Part shown: positions 24,680 to 32,294 of the stretch, piece after piece
How positions within the stretch are numbered: the first letter of the stretch is position 1
Layout of the letters: each line of letters starts with the position of its first letter
NCBI GenBank assembly: GCA_030688605.1
Contig: JAUYJB010000020.1
Span: 1-33,366, forward strand
DNA: 33,366 nucleotides
Reading direction: 5' to 3'
DNA from: Hyphomicrobiales bacterium
Lineage (GTDB): Bacteria; Pseudomonadota; Alphaproteobacteria; Rhizobiales; NORP267
Made by a program: the position numbers and the translations under genes
The notes under the pieces: model-generated
What the model saw: only the letters and a program-made list of their open reading frames with translations
What the model was told of the DNA's origin: nothing
Database searches by the model: none

Positions 24680-24997
24680 ATGGCCGACGCCCTGCCCACC
24701 GAGGAGACGATCCGGGAGGCCCTGCGCCAGGTGGACGACCCGGAGGTGCACATCAACATTGTCGACCTCGGTCTGGTCTATGCCATCGCCGTCGATGCCG
24801 GCAAGGTCCGCGTAACCATGACCATGACGACGCCGGCCTGCCCGGTGGGGCCGTTTCTGACCGAGCAGGTCGAACAGGTCGTGCGCGCGCTGGTTCCAGA
24901 GGACACGCAGGTTGCCGTCGATCTCGTCTGGGACCCACCCTGGACTCCCGACATGATGTCGGAGATGGCGAAAATCGGGCTCGGCTGGTCGGTGTGA
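24680..24997 (+). CDS. MIP18/DUF59-family iron-sulfur assembly protein
   Basis: 105-residue protein of the MIP18/SufT/PaaD-like family, which helps mature or repair iron-sulfur proteins. The family blocks are VDDPEVHINIVDLGLVYAI near residue 18, MTMTTPACPVG near 47 with the conserved Cys54, and DLVWDPPWTPDMMSEMAK near 82. The ATG at 24680 was chosen because an earlier in-frame ATG (24647) lies within the NsrR operator. Under NsrR control, its job would be repair of clusters damaged by NO (inference). First of a three-gene group. Confidence 0.9.
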   Translation: MADALPTEETIREALRQVDDPEVHINIVDLGLVYAIAVDAGKVRVTMTMTTPACPVGPFLTEQVEQVVRALVPEDTQVAVDLVWDPPWTPDMMSEMAKIGLGWSV

Positions 24998-25051
24998 CGG
25001 GCCGGGCCCGACGATGGCGGCATGGAGCGCAACGCTGACTGGGAGACGAGC

Positions 25052-25294
25052 ATGAGCGATGAGACCTACACGACCACCCTCGATGTGCGCGAGCTGCAGC
25101 CGCGCGACCGCCATCCGCTGATCTTCAATTCCTTTTCGGCCCTGCGGCCGGGCGAGGCCATGCTGCTGGTCAACGACCACGACCCGAAGCCGCTCTACTA
25201 CCAGTTCCAGGCGGAATACCCCGAAACCGTCGCCTGGGAGTATCTCGAGCAGGGGCCCGAGGTCTGGCAGGTTCGCATCGGCAAGGTAGCCTGA
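25052..25294 (+). CDS. DUF2249-domain protein
   Basis: 80-residue single-domain protein matching DUF2249, a TusA-like fold often found with hemerythrins and NO-response genes. LDVRELQPRDRHPLIFNSF, ALRPGEAMLLVNDHDPKPLYYQF and VWQVRIGKVA are the recognisable blocks. The start at 25052 follows GGGAGA; an ATG ten codons earlier (25022) lacks a good ribosome site. No molecular function is established for the family; haem, metal or sulfur handling has been proposed. It lies 54 bases after the DUF59 gene. Confidence 0.85.
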   Translation: MSDETYTTTLDVRELQPRDRHPLIFNSFSALRPGEAMLLVNDHDPKPLYYQFQAEYPETVAWEYLEQGPEVWQVRIGKVA

Positions 25295-25298
25295 CGTT

Positions 25299-25563
25299 AG
25301 AGCGGTTCCCAGCCATATGGGATCAATTTGATGGGTCAAATCGGTTCATCCGGGCAGGCGCGGCGCGATGCGCGACGTGGGGCATCTCGCGAGCGTCGCA
25401 ACGAACCCGGTGGACCGATTTGGCCCACCGAAGGCCGGGTTCTTTTGCGCCGTGGCGGTGTTGCGGCTCTTGGCCGATGCCCCACATCGACCTTCGAACC
25501 GCGCCTGGCCACGGCGCAAAATCATCCCGGTCAAATGGTTCCTATATGGCCGGGAACCGCTCT
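25299..25563. repeat. 265-bp imperfect palindromic repeat element
   Basis: The two ends are inverted copies: AGAGCGGTTCCCAGCCATAT at the left pairs with the complement of the right end (ATATGGCCGGGAACCGCTCT). Inner arms also match (GTGGGGCATC near 25377 and GATGCCCCAC near 25476). The centre folds as GAACCCGG...CCGGGTTC (25406-25441 region) with an inner GGTGG/CCACC pair. The right arm shares 38 identical bases with 30463-30500. It looks like a non-coding, possibly mobilisable palindrome (MITE or large REP) inserted between two genes of the NO module. Confidence 0.75.
25404..25445 (+). terminator. Central hairpin of the palindromic repeat, terminator-like
   Basis: GAACCCGG pairs with CCGGGTTC, with an inner GGTGG/CCACC stem, and the right arm is followed directly by TTTT. 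It may reduce transcription from the DUF59-DUF2249 pair into the membrane-protein gene. Confidence 0.45.
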
Positions 25564-25572
25564 TTGCGGACC

Positions 25573-26742
25573 ATGAGCGGGCGAACGGCATCCTCGGCGG
25601 CGCGGAAACGGCCGTGTGGGCCGGCGCCGGCGGGGGGACTCAAGGCTCCCCTGCGGCTTCCTCTGCTGGCGGCCGGCTTCATCGCGCTGTTTACCGGCGT
25701 GTTCGCAGGCTTGGTGAATTTTGCTCCTCTCCATCTTGCCCCCGGTGCCGCGCTCGCCGTCCATCACGGCCCGCTCATGGTCTGCGGTTTTCTCGGAACC
25801 GTCATCGGTCTGGAGCGCGCCGTGGCGCTCGGCGCCCGCTGGCCCTATCTCGGGCCGCTGGCGGCCGGCACCGGCGGCCTTGCGCTCATCGCCGGCTTTC
25901 CCGTAATCGTCGGCCAGGCGCTGATTGCCGCAGCCAGCGTGGTGCTGCTTGCGGCCTCCTACGGCGTCTATCGCCGCCAGCCGGCGCTGTTCACGGCGGT
26001 GATGGCGCTCGGCGCCGCGAGCTGGCTTGCCGGCAACCTTCTGTGGATGATCGGGCTCACCATGGCCGAGGTGGTGCCGTATTGGGCGGCATTCCTGCTC
26101 TTGACCATCGCCGGCGAGCGTCTCGAGCTGAGCCGCCTGTTGCCGCCGTCGCCCACGGGAATCAGGCTGTTTGTCCTGGTCATGGTCGCGCTGCTTGTCT
26201 CTCTCGCCCTGGTCCAACTCGCGGAAACAAGCGGCATCCTGCTCTTCGCGGCAAGCCTGATCGCGCTGGCGGGATGGCTTGCCCGCTACGATGTCGCGCG
26301 CAGGACCGTGCGCGGCACCGGCCTTTCGCGCTTTATCGCCGTTGCGCTGCTTGCCGGCTATTCCTGGCTGGCGCTGGGCGGGTTCGTCATCCTGGCGGCG
26401 GGCGGGCTGACGGCGAGCCTGGAGGTCTACGATGCCGCCCTGCACGCGGTGTTCCTCGGCTTCGTCTTCTCGATGATCTTCGCCCACGCGCCGGTCATCC
26501 TGCCGGCGGTGGCACGCTTCGCCGTACCCTTTCGGCCGGTCTTCTACGGCCATGTGGGGCTGCTGCATGGTTCGTTGGCCTTGCGCGTGGCCGGCGACCT
26601 CGCCGGCGTCGAGCCATTGCGCTTCTTGGGTGCCATCGGCAACGCGGCCGCCATCCTCCTGTTCGTGCTGACGACGATCTTCACCGTCATAACGGCGCGC
26701 CGGGCCGCCGCCGCTGCGGCCGCTGCCCGTCCGCCGGTCTGA
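25573..26742 (+). CDS. Polytopic membrane protein, NnrS-like, of the NO-response module
   Basis: 389-residue protein with about twelve hydrophobic segments covering nearly its whole length. Histidines lie near the helix ends in positions reminiscent of NnrS: AVHHGPLMVCGFLGTVIGLERA near residue 60, ALHAVFLGFVFSMIFAHAPVILPAV near 290, and FYGHVGLLHGSLA near 325. NnrS proteins ease NO stress and bind haem and copper; this is a distant resemblance, not a firm assignment. The ATG at 25573 is just outside the palindromic repeat. In-frame codons upstream run through the repeat and were not used. It ends with an Ala-rich tail. Confidence 0.7.
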   Translation: MSGRTASSAARKRPCGPAPAGGLKAPLRLPLLAAGFIALFTGVFAGLVNFAPLHLAPGAALAVHHGPLMVCGFLGTVIGLERAVALGARWPYLGPLAAGTGGLALIAGFPVIVGQALIAAASVVLLAASYGVYRRQPALFTAVMALGAASWLAGNLLWMIGLTMAEVVPYWAAFLLLTIAGERLELSRLLPPSPTGIRLFVLVMVALLVSLALVQLAETSGILLFAASLIALAGWLARYDVARRTVRGTGLSRFIAVALLAGYSWLALGGFVILAAGGLTASLEVYDAALHAVFLGFVFSMIFAHAPVILPAVARFAVPFRPVFYGHVGLLHGSLALRVAGDLAGVEPLRFLGAIGNAAAILLFVLTTIFTVITARRAAAAAAAARPPV

Positions 26743-26823
26743 ATTCCGGCATAGGCCCCCCGCCGCGCTCGCCCTCATCTCCATCCGGTCTCCGCCCCCC
26801 ATGCCCCCCAGGCCCCCAGGCCA

Positions 26824-26852
26824 TTGACAGGCGGGGAGGCGGCGGGCATGAT
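26824..26852 (+). promoter_or_regulatory. Sigma-70 promoter of the 2-oxoacid dehydrogenase operon
   Basis: A perfect TTGACA -35, 17 bases, then CATGAT (four of six to the -10 consensus). Transcription would begin near 26859, directly in front of the LacI-type operator at 26866, giving a simple repression layout. Confidence 0.65.
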
Positions 26853-26865
26853 TTTTTGGTGTTGC

Positions 26866-26879
26866 TGCAATCGTTTGCA
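26866..26879 (+). promoter_or_regulatory. LacI-family operator candidate at the dehydrogenase operon
   Basis: TGCAATCGTTTGCA, a 14-bp palindrome with one mismatched pair, flanked by C and G that extend the symmetry to 16. It differs at a single base from the palindrome at 31719 upstream of the LacI gene. It covers about +8 to +21 of the predicted transcript. Confidence 0.75.
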
Positions 26880-26903
26880 GAACCCCTTACGCGAGGAAAC
26901 GCC

Positions 26904-27932
26904 TTGGATGAATCGGCCGCAAGGCGGGCAAAACCGGACCCCAAGAACGACGATATCGACGAGGCCAAGCGGCTCGAGCTCTACCGGCTGCAGGTCGAGA
27001 TCCGCGATTTCGAGCAACGCGCCTACGATCTGTTCCTGCAGAACCTGGTCAAGGGCACGAGCCATCTCTCGCTCGGCCAGGAGGCGGTGGCGGCGGGCTT
27101 TGCCGGCGCCATGCGGCCGGGGGATTTGAGCTTCTGCACCTATCGCGGCCATGCCCATACGCTGGCCCGCGGCGTCGCCATGGCGAAGGTCCTCGGCGAG
27201 TTGATGCAGCGCGACAACGGGCTGATGCGCGGCAAGGGCGGCTCGATGCACCTGACCTCCGTCGAGCACGGCGTCATGGGCTCCTACGCCATCGTCGGCG
27301 CGCACCTGCCGATCGCCTGCGGGGCGGCCTGGCGTGCCCAGTACAAGGGCGACAAGGACGTCTCGGTGTGCTTCTTCGGCGACGGCACCACCAATATCGG
27401 CGCCTTTCACGAGTCGCTGAACTTCGCCTCGGTGTGGAAGCTGCCGGTCGTCTTCGTCTGCGAGAACAATCTGTACATGGAATATACCGCCATCGGCGAG
27501 GTCACCGCGGTGGAGCATCCGGCCGCCGGCCGCGCCCGATCCTACGGGCTTGAGGAGATCGTCGTCGACGGCAACGACGCCGACGCCGTCTATCGCGCGG
27601 CGCTCGCCGCTTTCGACAAGGCGCGCGCCGGCGGCGGGCCGTCGCTCATCGAGTGCATGACCTACCGCTATAGCGGCCATTCGCGCGCCGACCCCGGCGC
27701 CTACCGCCCGCAGGGCGAGCTCGACGCCTGGAAGGCGAGGGACCCGGTCAAGCTTTACGCGGCCAGGCTCGCCGAGTTCGGCATCGACGCGGCCAAGGTG
27801 ACGGCCATCGAGCAGGAGTCCAAGCGCAAGATCGACGAGGCGACCGAGGCCTGCAAGAAGGCGCCGCCGCCGCCCGCCGACATCCTTGCCAGCGACGTCT
27901 ATGCCAACGGAGGCTGGGCATGGCGGAACTGA
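26904..27932 (+). CDS. 2-oxoacid/acetoin dehydrogenase E1 component, alpha subunit
   Basis: ThDP-dependent E1 alpha, 342 residues, of the pyruvate / acetoin dehydrogenase type. DIDEAKRLELYRLQVEIRDFE starts the conserved part. TYRGHAHTLARGV (near 75) and RGKGGSMHLTS (near 110) shape the active site. The ThDP motif is FFGDGTTNIGAFHE ending in VCENN (about 157-188). YRYSGHSRADPG near 253 is the phosphorylation-loop-like segment. The start is a TTG at 26904 with GCGAGGA upstream. No in-frame ATG fits, and the frame upstream runs through the unrelated membrane-protein region. It overlaps the E1 beta gene by 13 bases. Confidence 0.93.
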   Translation: MDESAARRAKPDPKNDDIDEAKRLELYRLQVEIRDFEQRAYDLFLQNLVKGTSHLSLGQEAVAAGFAGAMRPGDLSFCTYRGHAHTLARGVAMAKVLGELMQRDNGLMRGKGGSMHLTSVEHGVMGSYAIVGAHLPIACGAAWRAQYKGDKDVSVCFFGDGTTNIGAFHESLNFASVWKLPVVFVCENNLYMEYTAIGEVTAVEHPAAGRARSYGLEEIVVDGNDADAVYRAALAAFDKARAGGGPSLIECMTYRYSGHSRADPGAYRPQGELDAWKARDPVKLYAARLAEFGIDAAKVTAIEQESKRKIDEATEACKKAPPPPADILASDVYANGGWAWRN

Positions 27933-28897
27933 CCTATCGCGAGGCGGTCGCGCGCGGCATCGCCCAGGAGATGAGCCGCGACAAGGACGTGGTGTTTCTC
28001 GGCGAGGACGTGGCCAAGGCCGGCGGCGTGTTCACGGCGACGGTCGGGCGTCTCGACCGGTTCGGGCCGCAGCGCGTGCGCGACACGCCGATCTCCGAGC
28101 TGGCGATCATGGGCGCGGCCATGGGCGCGGCGATGACGGGTCTCAAACCCATCGCCGAGATCATGTTCTCCGATTTTCTCGCCGTCTGCTTCGACTATAT
28201 CGCCAACGAGATCCCCAAGGCGCGCTACATGTCGAACGGCCAGCTCAAATGCCCGCTGGTGGTGCGCACCGGCAACGGTGCCGGCTCCCGCTTCGGCGCC
28301 CAGCACAGCCAGAGCGTCGAGAACTGGGCGATGATGATCCCGGGGCTCAAGGTGGTGGCCCCCTCGACGCCGGTCGACGTGATCGGGCTTCTGGCGGCGG
28401 CCGTGCGCGACCCTGACCCGGTCATCTTCTTCGAGCACAAGTCGCTCTACGCCAGCAAGGGGGAGGTGCCCGACGGCGAGATCGTCGACGAATTGGGCAA
28501 GGCGAAGATCGTCCGGGCAGGAAGCGACGCGACCGTGCTGGCCCTCGCCCTGATGGTGCCGCGCGCGCTCGCCGCGGCCGAGCGGCTTGCCCGCGACCAT
28601 TCCATCGACGTCGAGGTGATCGACGTGCGCTCGCTGGTGCCGCTCGACACCCAGACGATCCTCGGCTCGCTTGCCCGCACCGGGCGGCTGTTCACGGTGG
28701 AAGAAAACCCGCGGCTTTGCGGCTGGGGCGCGGAGATCGCCTCGATCGCGGCGGACGAGGCCTTCTACGACCTCGACGGGCCGGTGGTGCGCATCACCAC
28801 CCCGCACGTGCCGCTGCCGGCCGCCGACAATCTCGAAGACCTCATTCTGCCGACGGTCGAGCGGATCACAGAGACGATTCGCAAGGCTATGGATTGA
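27920..28897 (+). CDS. 2-oxoacid/acetoin dehydrogenase E1 component, beta subunit
   Basis: 325-residue transketolase-like partner of the alpha subunit. It begins MAELTYREAVARGIAQEM. VVFLGEDVAKAGGVF near 28, GAAMGAAMTGLKPIAEIMFSDFL near 75 and GAGSRFGAQHSQSVENW near 118 are E1 beta signatures, and the C-terminal half holds DVRSLVPLDTQTILGSLARTGRL. The start overlaps the alpha gene, so the subunits are translationally coupled. The substrate (pyruvate, acetoin or a branched-chain acid) cannot be fixed from sequence. Confidence 0.94.
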   Translation: MAELTYREAVARGIAQEMSRDKDVVFLGEDVAKAGGVFTATVGRLDRFGPQRVRDTPISELAIMGAAMGAAMTGLKPIAEIMFSDFLAVCFDYIANEIPKARYMSNGQLKCPLVVRTGNGAGSRFGAQHSQSVENWAMMIPGLKVVAPSTPVDVIGLLAAAVRDPDPVIFFEHKSLYASKGEVPDGEIVDELGKAKIVRAGSDATVLALALMVPRALAAAERLARDHSIDVEVIDVRSLVPLDTQTILGSLARTGRLFTVEENPRLCGWGAEIASIAADEAFYDLDGPVVRITTPHVPLPAADNLEDLILPTVERITETIRKAMD

Positions 28898-28936
28898 GAG
28901 GCGGGTCATGGACGGGATGATGGACGGAACGGCGAC

Positions 28937-30208
28937 ATGGACGTGGTGATGCCGCAGCTCGGCGAGACCGTCGCCGAGGGCAAGATCGGCAACTGGTTCA
29001 AAGAGGTCGGCGACAAGGTCGCCGCCGGCGAGAACCTGTTCGAGATCGAGACCGACAAGGTGACCATGGAGGTCCAGGCGATCGAGGGCGGCGTCTTGTC
29101 GGAGATCCGCGTCGCGGCCGGCGTGACCGTCCCCGTCGGTACGGTCGTCGCCGTCATCGGCGGCGGCGCGGCGCCGGGAAAACCCAAGCAGGCAGCCGAG
29201 ACGGTCGTTTCGGAATCGAAACAATTCAAGCCAGAGGTGGCCGCATCGCCCTTCGAGGCGGTGCGCACGCCGCACAAGCCCTCCGGCCGGGCGCAGGCGC
29301 CCCAGGGGCTCAAGCTGACGCCGCTTGCCCGCCGCCTCATCGCCCAGCAGGGCATCGACGTCGAGCCAATCGCGCGTGCCGTGCGCGGCCGCGGCGGCTG
29401 GCGCATCGCGGCGGCCGATGTGCGCTCAGCCCCGCGCGCCAGGGCCGAGGCACCGTCGCCCGCGCAGGCGATTTCGGTGAAGATCGAGCCCGACCGCGGC
29501 GACCGGGTCGAGCCATTGAACCAGATCAGGGCCCGGACCGCCGAGCATCTCGCCGCCGCCTGGCGCGCCGCCCCGCACGTCTATCAGGCCGTCGAGGTCG
29601 ATTTTTCCGCCGTCGAAAAGGCGCGCGGCACGGCCAAACGGAGCTTTGCCGAACGCCACGGCGTCTCGCTCACCTATCTTCCCTTCGTCGCCCGTGCCGT
29701 CTGCCTTGCCCTTGCCGAGTTTCCCCGCTGCAACGCCTATTTCGACCGCGATCGGCTAATCGTCCGTGGCAGGATCAACCTTGCCATCGCCGTCGATCTC
29801 GACCATGAGGGCCTTGTCGCGCCGGTCATCGCGGATGCCGGAAACATGAAACTGTTCGCTCTTGCCGTGGCGTTCGCCGCGGCGGCCGACAAGGCGAGAG
29901 CCGGAAAGCTCGTGCTTTCCGACCTGGAAGGCGGCAGCTACACCATCACCAACAATGGCAGCTTCGGCACGCTGTTCACGGCGCCCGTCATCAATGCGCC
30001 GCAGGTGGCAACCCTCTCCTTCGACGCGGTGACGAAGCGCCCGGTGGTGGTCGACACCGGCGCCGGCGAAGCCGTCATGGCCCGTCCGGTCGCCCTGGTC
30101 GGCCAGAGCTTCGACCACCGCGCCATGGACGGCGCCTATTCGGCCGCCTTCCTCTCCCGGCTGAAGGAAATCCTGGAGATCACGGACTGGTCGGCCGAAC
30201 TGGGCTGA
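28937..30208 (+). CDS. Dihydrolipoamide acyltransferase (E2) of the 2-oxoacid/acetoin dehydrogenase complex
   Basis: 423 residues with the normal domain order. An N-terminal lipoyl domain carries the lipoyl lysine in ETDKVTMEV (Lys41). A Pro/Ala linker follows, then a peripheral-subunit-binding domain LTPLARRLIAQQGIDV near 126. The C-terminal acyltransferase core has the catalytic FDHRAMDGAY near 393. VEPLNQIRARTAEHLAAAWRAAPHVYQ opens the core. No E3 (dihydrolipoamide dehydrogenase) or lipoate gene follows; the complex must borrow E3. A 39-base gap separates it from E1 beta. Confidence 0.94.
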   Translation: MDVVMPQLGETVAEGKIGNWFKEVGDKVAAGENLFEIETDKVTMEVQAIEGGVLSEIRVAAGVTVPVGTVVAVIGGGAAPGKPKQAAETVVSESKQFKPEVAASPFEAVRTPHKPSGRAQAPQGLKLTPLARRLIAQQGIDVEPIARAVRGRGGWRIAAADVRSAPRARAEAPSPAQAISVKIEPDRGDRVEPLNQIRARTAEHLAAAWRAAPHVYQAVEVDFSAVEKARGTAKRSFAERHGVSLTYLPFVARAVCLALAEFPRCNAYFDRDRLIVRGRINLAIAVDLDHEGLVAPVIADAGNMKLFALAVAFAAAADKARAGKLVLSDLEGGSYTITNNGSFGTLFTAPVINAPQVATLSFDAVTKRPVVVDTGAGEAVMARPVALVGQSFDHRAMDGAYSAAFLSRLKEILEITDWSAELG

Positions 30209-30239
30209 CCAGAGCATGATTGTCTTGAATTGAAGCCCA

Positions 30240-30462
30240 ACTTTGCGCAACCGGAGAGATGGGTGACGGTTTAGCCCGATGACATGGGTGACAGGTTTCA
30301 CGTTACGTTCCGCGGCGGATGGGGCGGGGATGGCCGTCCCGGCCCGATTTTGATAAAGCCCTGCCTCCCCTTCATGGTGCCGAGCACGATCGGCCCATAT
30401 TTGACCAGCCACACATCCTCGGCGATCGGCAACAGGCCGACCGGTTCGCCGGCGAGCACCTG
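30240..30462 (-). pseudogene. C-terminal remnant of an IS481-like transposase
   Basis: On the - strand, 30298-30462 encodes AGEPVGLLPIAEDVWLVKYG and continues into GTMKGRQGFIKIGPGR, similar to the C-terminal beta strands after the integrase core of IS481-type transposases. After the stop, CCTGTCACCCATGTC and CGTCACCCATCTC (reading the - strand down to about 30255) are the tandem ends often seen at these elements. No catalytic domain is left. The upstream side is fused to a dispersed repeat. The family assignment rests on memory of the C-terminal pattern and should be searched. Confidence 0.5.
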
Positions 30463-30518
30463 GCCACGGCGCAAAATCATCCCGGTCAAATGGTTCCCTA
30501 TAGCCATGAACCGCTCTA
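30460..30518. repeat. Second copy of the dispersed repeat arm
   Basis: Identical over 38 bases to the right arm of the element at 25299-25563 (25505-25542), with the ends again matching as GAACCGCTCT after a diverged nine-to-ten base stretch. Only one arm is present here, next to the transposase remnant. Confidence 0.8.
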
Positions 30519-30534
30519 ACGCCTTGATTTTGCT

Positions 30535-30557
30535 TTCTCCCCCGCAAGGGGGGAGAA
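30535..30557. terminator. Hairpin beyond the LacI gene, possible terminator
   Basis: TCTCCCCC pairs perfectly with GGGGGAGA across a 5-base loop, extended by one T-A pair. It lies 39 bases after the LacI stop. T runs on either side are weak, so termination is uncertain; such C/G-run hairpins are also common dispersed repeats. Confidence 0.4.
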
Positions 30558-30595
30558 GATTGTTATGTTAATCGCATCCCGCTCTTGGGGTTTCG

Positions 30596-31624
30596 TCACC
30601 CTCGCGCCGGGCCGGTCGAGCCGCGCACCACCAGCTCCACCGGCAGCACCTCGGTGGTCGGGCGCCACGCTTCGACCGGCGTCTCGATCTGCTTGAGTAT
30701 CATGGCCGCGGCGTGCCGGCCGCTCTCGTAGGACTGGATGCGCACCGTGGTCAGCGCCGGCGACAGCCGGTCGACGAAGGGCATGTCGTTATAGCCGGTC
30801 ACCGAAACGTCGCCGGGGCAGTCAAGCCCGCGCCCGGCCAAAGCGCGCAGCGCGCCGAGCGCCAAGAGGTCGTTCGCCGCCACGATGGCCGTCGCCCCGC
30901 CGACGTCAATGAGCGCGTCGCAGGCGCGCTTGCCTTCCGCCTCGCTGTAGCGTTTCGCGTCCACCATCAGCTTGGGGTTCCAATCGAGCCCCAGCGCCGC
31001 GATGCGGGCGAGAAACGCCTTGCGGCGCAGAAAGCCCGTCGACAGGTTCTGCGGCCCGGCGATATGGGCGAAGCGCCTGTGGCCGAGCGCCACCAGATGA
31101 TCGACGATGGCGTTGATCCCGGTCTCTTCGTCATTGACCACCGCCCACATATGCGGCTGCTCGGTCTTGCGATTGACGGCAACCAGCGGAAGATGGTCGT
31201 CGAAGACCTCGGCCAGCGCCGTGTCCTGGCGCTCGGCGCTGGCGACCACCAGCCCGTCGACGCCGCGCCCCTGCAGCATGTGGATATAGGTCGCTTCCTT
31301 CTCCGGGTTGGAGTCGGTGTTGACGACCAGCGTCGCATAGCCGCGCGGCACCAGCACGTCCTCGAGCCCGCGCACGATCGGCGGGAAGATCGGATTGGTG
31401 ATGTCCGGCACCAGCACGCCGACCGTCATCGAGCGCTTGGTGCGCAGGCTGTAGGCGATGGAGTTGGGGCGGTATTCCAGCGTGCGGGCTGCGGTGAGAA
31501 TCCGCTCCGCCAGCTCGTCCGTGATCAGATGCCGGGTTTTCGGGTGCAGCGCCCGCGACGCGGTCGACACATGCACGCCGACGGCCTCGGCCACATCCTT
31601 CAATGTCGCGCGTCGCTTGTCCAT
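30596..31624 (-). CDS. LacI-family transcriptional regulator
   Basis: 342-residue repressor. The N-terminal helix-turn-helix is TLKDVAEAVGVHVSTASRAL at residues 6-25, followed by the hinge helix RPNSIAYSLRTKRS. The periplasmic-binding-like effector domain starts at MTVGVLVPDITNPIFP near residue 58 and includes AIVAANDLLALGALRAL near 240. The ATG at 31624 follows GGGGGAA. It is convergent with the dehydrogenase operon 388 bases away, and matching palindromes lie upstream of both, so it most likely represses that operon and itself. The effector is unknown. Confidence 0.95.
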   Translation of the reverse strand: MDKRRATLKDVAEAVGVHVSTASRALHPKTRHLITDELAERILTAARTLEYRPNSIAYSLRTKRSMTVGVLVPDITNPIFPPIVRGLEDVLVPRGYATLVVNTDSNPEKEATYIHMLQGRGVDGLVVASAERQDTALAEVFDDHLPLVAVNRKTEQPHMWAVVNDEETGINAIVDHLVALGHRRFAHIAGPQNLSTGFLRRKAFLARIAALGLDWNPKLMVDAKRYSEAEGKRACDALIDVGGATAIVAANDLLALGALRALAGRGLDCPGDVSVTGYNDMPFVDRLSPALTTVRIQSYESGRHAAAMILKQIETPVEAWRPTTEVLPVELVVRGSTGPARG

Positions 31625-31705
31625 GGGGTTCCCCCGACGCTTGCCCGGCACGGGCCGCCGCGGCCGGCGATCGCCGGCGCGTCGGCTGCCGTTCCCAGGC
31701 GACCT

Positions 31706-31732
31706 ATGATAGCGTTACTGCAAACGTTTGCA
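31706..31732 (-). promoter_or_regulatory. LacI-gene promoter region with perfect operator palindrome
   Basis: TGCAAACGTTTGCA at 31719-31732 is a perfect 14-bp palindrome of the classical LacI/GalR form with central CG. On the - strand TATCAT (31711-31706) is a good -10, with a weak GTGCAA -35 at 16 bases that overlaps the operator. This suggests negative autoregulation. Confidence 0.75.
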
Positions 31733-31847
31733 CTCCGATAATTTGCCGTCCGTGGGCGCTTGGAAGCGTGCGCCGGGCGCGATATGCGATAGGCTGGGAG
31801 CGGCGCGGCGGCAGGGGCCAACGCGCAAGAGTTTGGAGCGGACGCAA

Positions 31848-32280
31848 ATGGCGCAGGAAAGCACGCAGACCATCGGTTGGGTCGGCATCGGGCGGATGGG
31901 CTTTCCGATGGCCGAACGGCTGGTCAAGGCCGGCTACGATGTGCGGGCCTGGAACCGGACGAGGGCCAAGGCCGAGCCGCTGGCTAAGATCGGGGCGGCG
32001 CTCGCCGACAATCTGAGCGATCTTGCCGAGGTGGACGTGCTGTTCTCCATGGTCTCCACCGGCAAGGACCTGAACGATATCTATTTCGGCGACGGCGGCG
32101 ACGCGGGAGGCGCTGCAGGCCCATTTCGGCGCGGCTTCGCTCAAGGACGACCCTGAGGCCTATCTGCAGGCCGATTTCGCGACCCTCCTGGAGACGGTGG
32201 CGCTCAACGCCGGCCCGACGCTTGAAAGCGAGAACAAGCCGGTCAAGACGGGGCTGGAGACTTATCGGGCGGCGACCACT
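31848..32280 (+). pseudogene. 3-hydroxyisobutyrate-dehydrogenase-family oxidoreductase, internally deleted
   Basis: The first part (31848 to about 32095) encodes the NAD(P)-binding start IGWVGIGRMGFPMAERLVKA and continues to VDVLFSMVSTGKDLNDIYFG. From 32104 another frame encodes REALQAHFGAASLKDDPEAY and continues to GPTLESENKPVKTGLETYRA, the C-terminal helix of the same family. Together about 140 codons remain of the usual 290: the middle, with the catalytic lysine, is gone and the join is out of frame. The C-terminal part runs directly into a REP-like element. The gene faces away from the LacI gene. Confidence 0.75.
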
Positions 32281-32294
32281 ATTCAATCAATGTC

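Noticed and set aside
25368-26903. Upstream in-frame extension of the E1 alpha gene, which would give an 854-residue fusion
   Set aside because: The added part is the wrong frame of the membrane-protein gene; the promoter, operator and ribosome site all lie just before the TTG at 26904.
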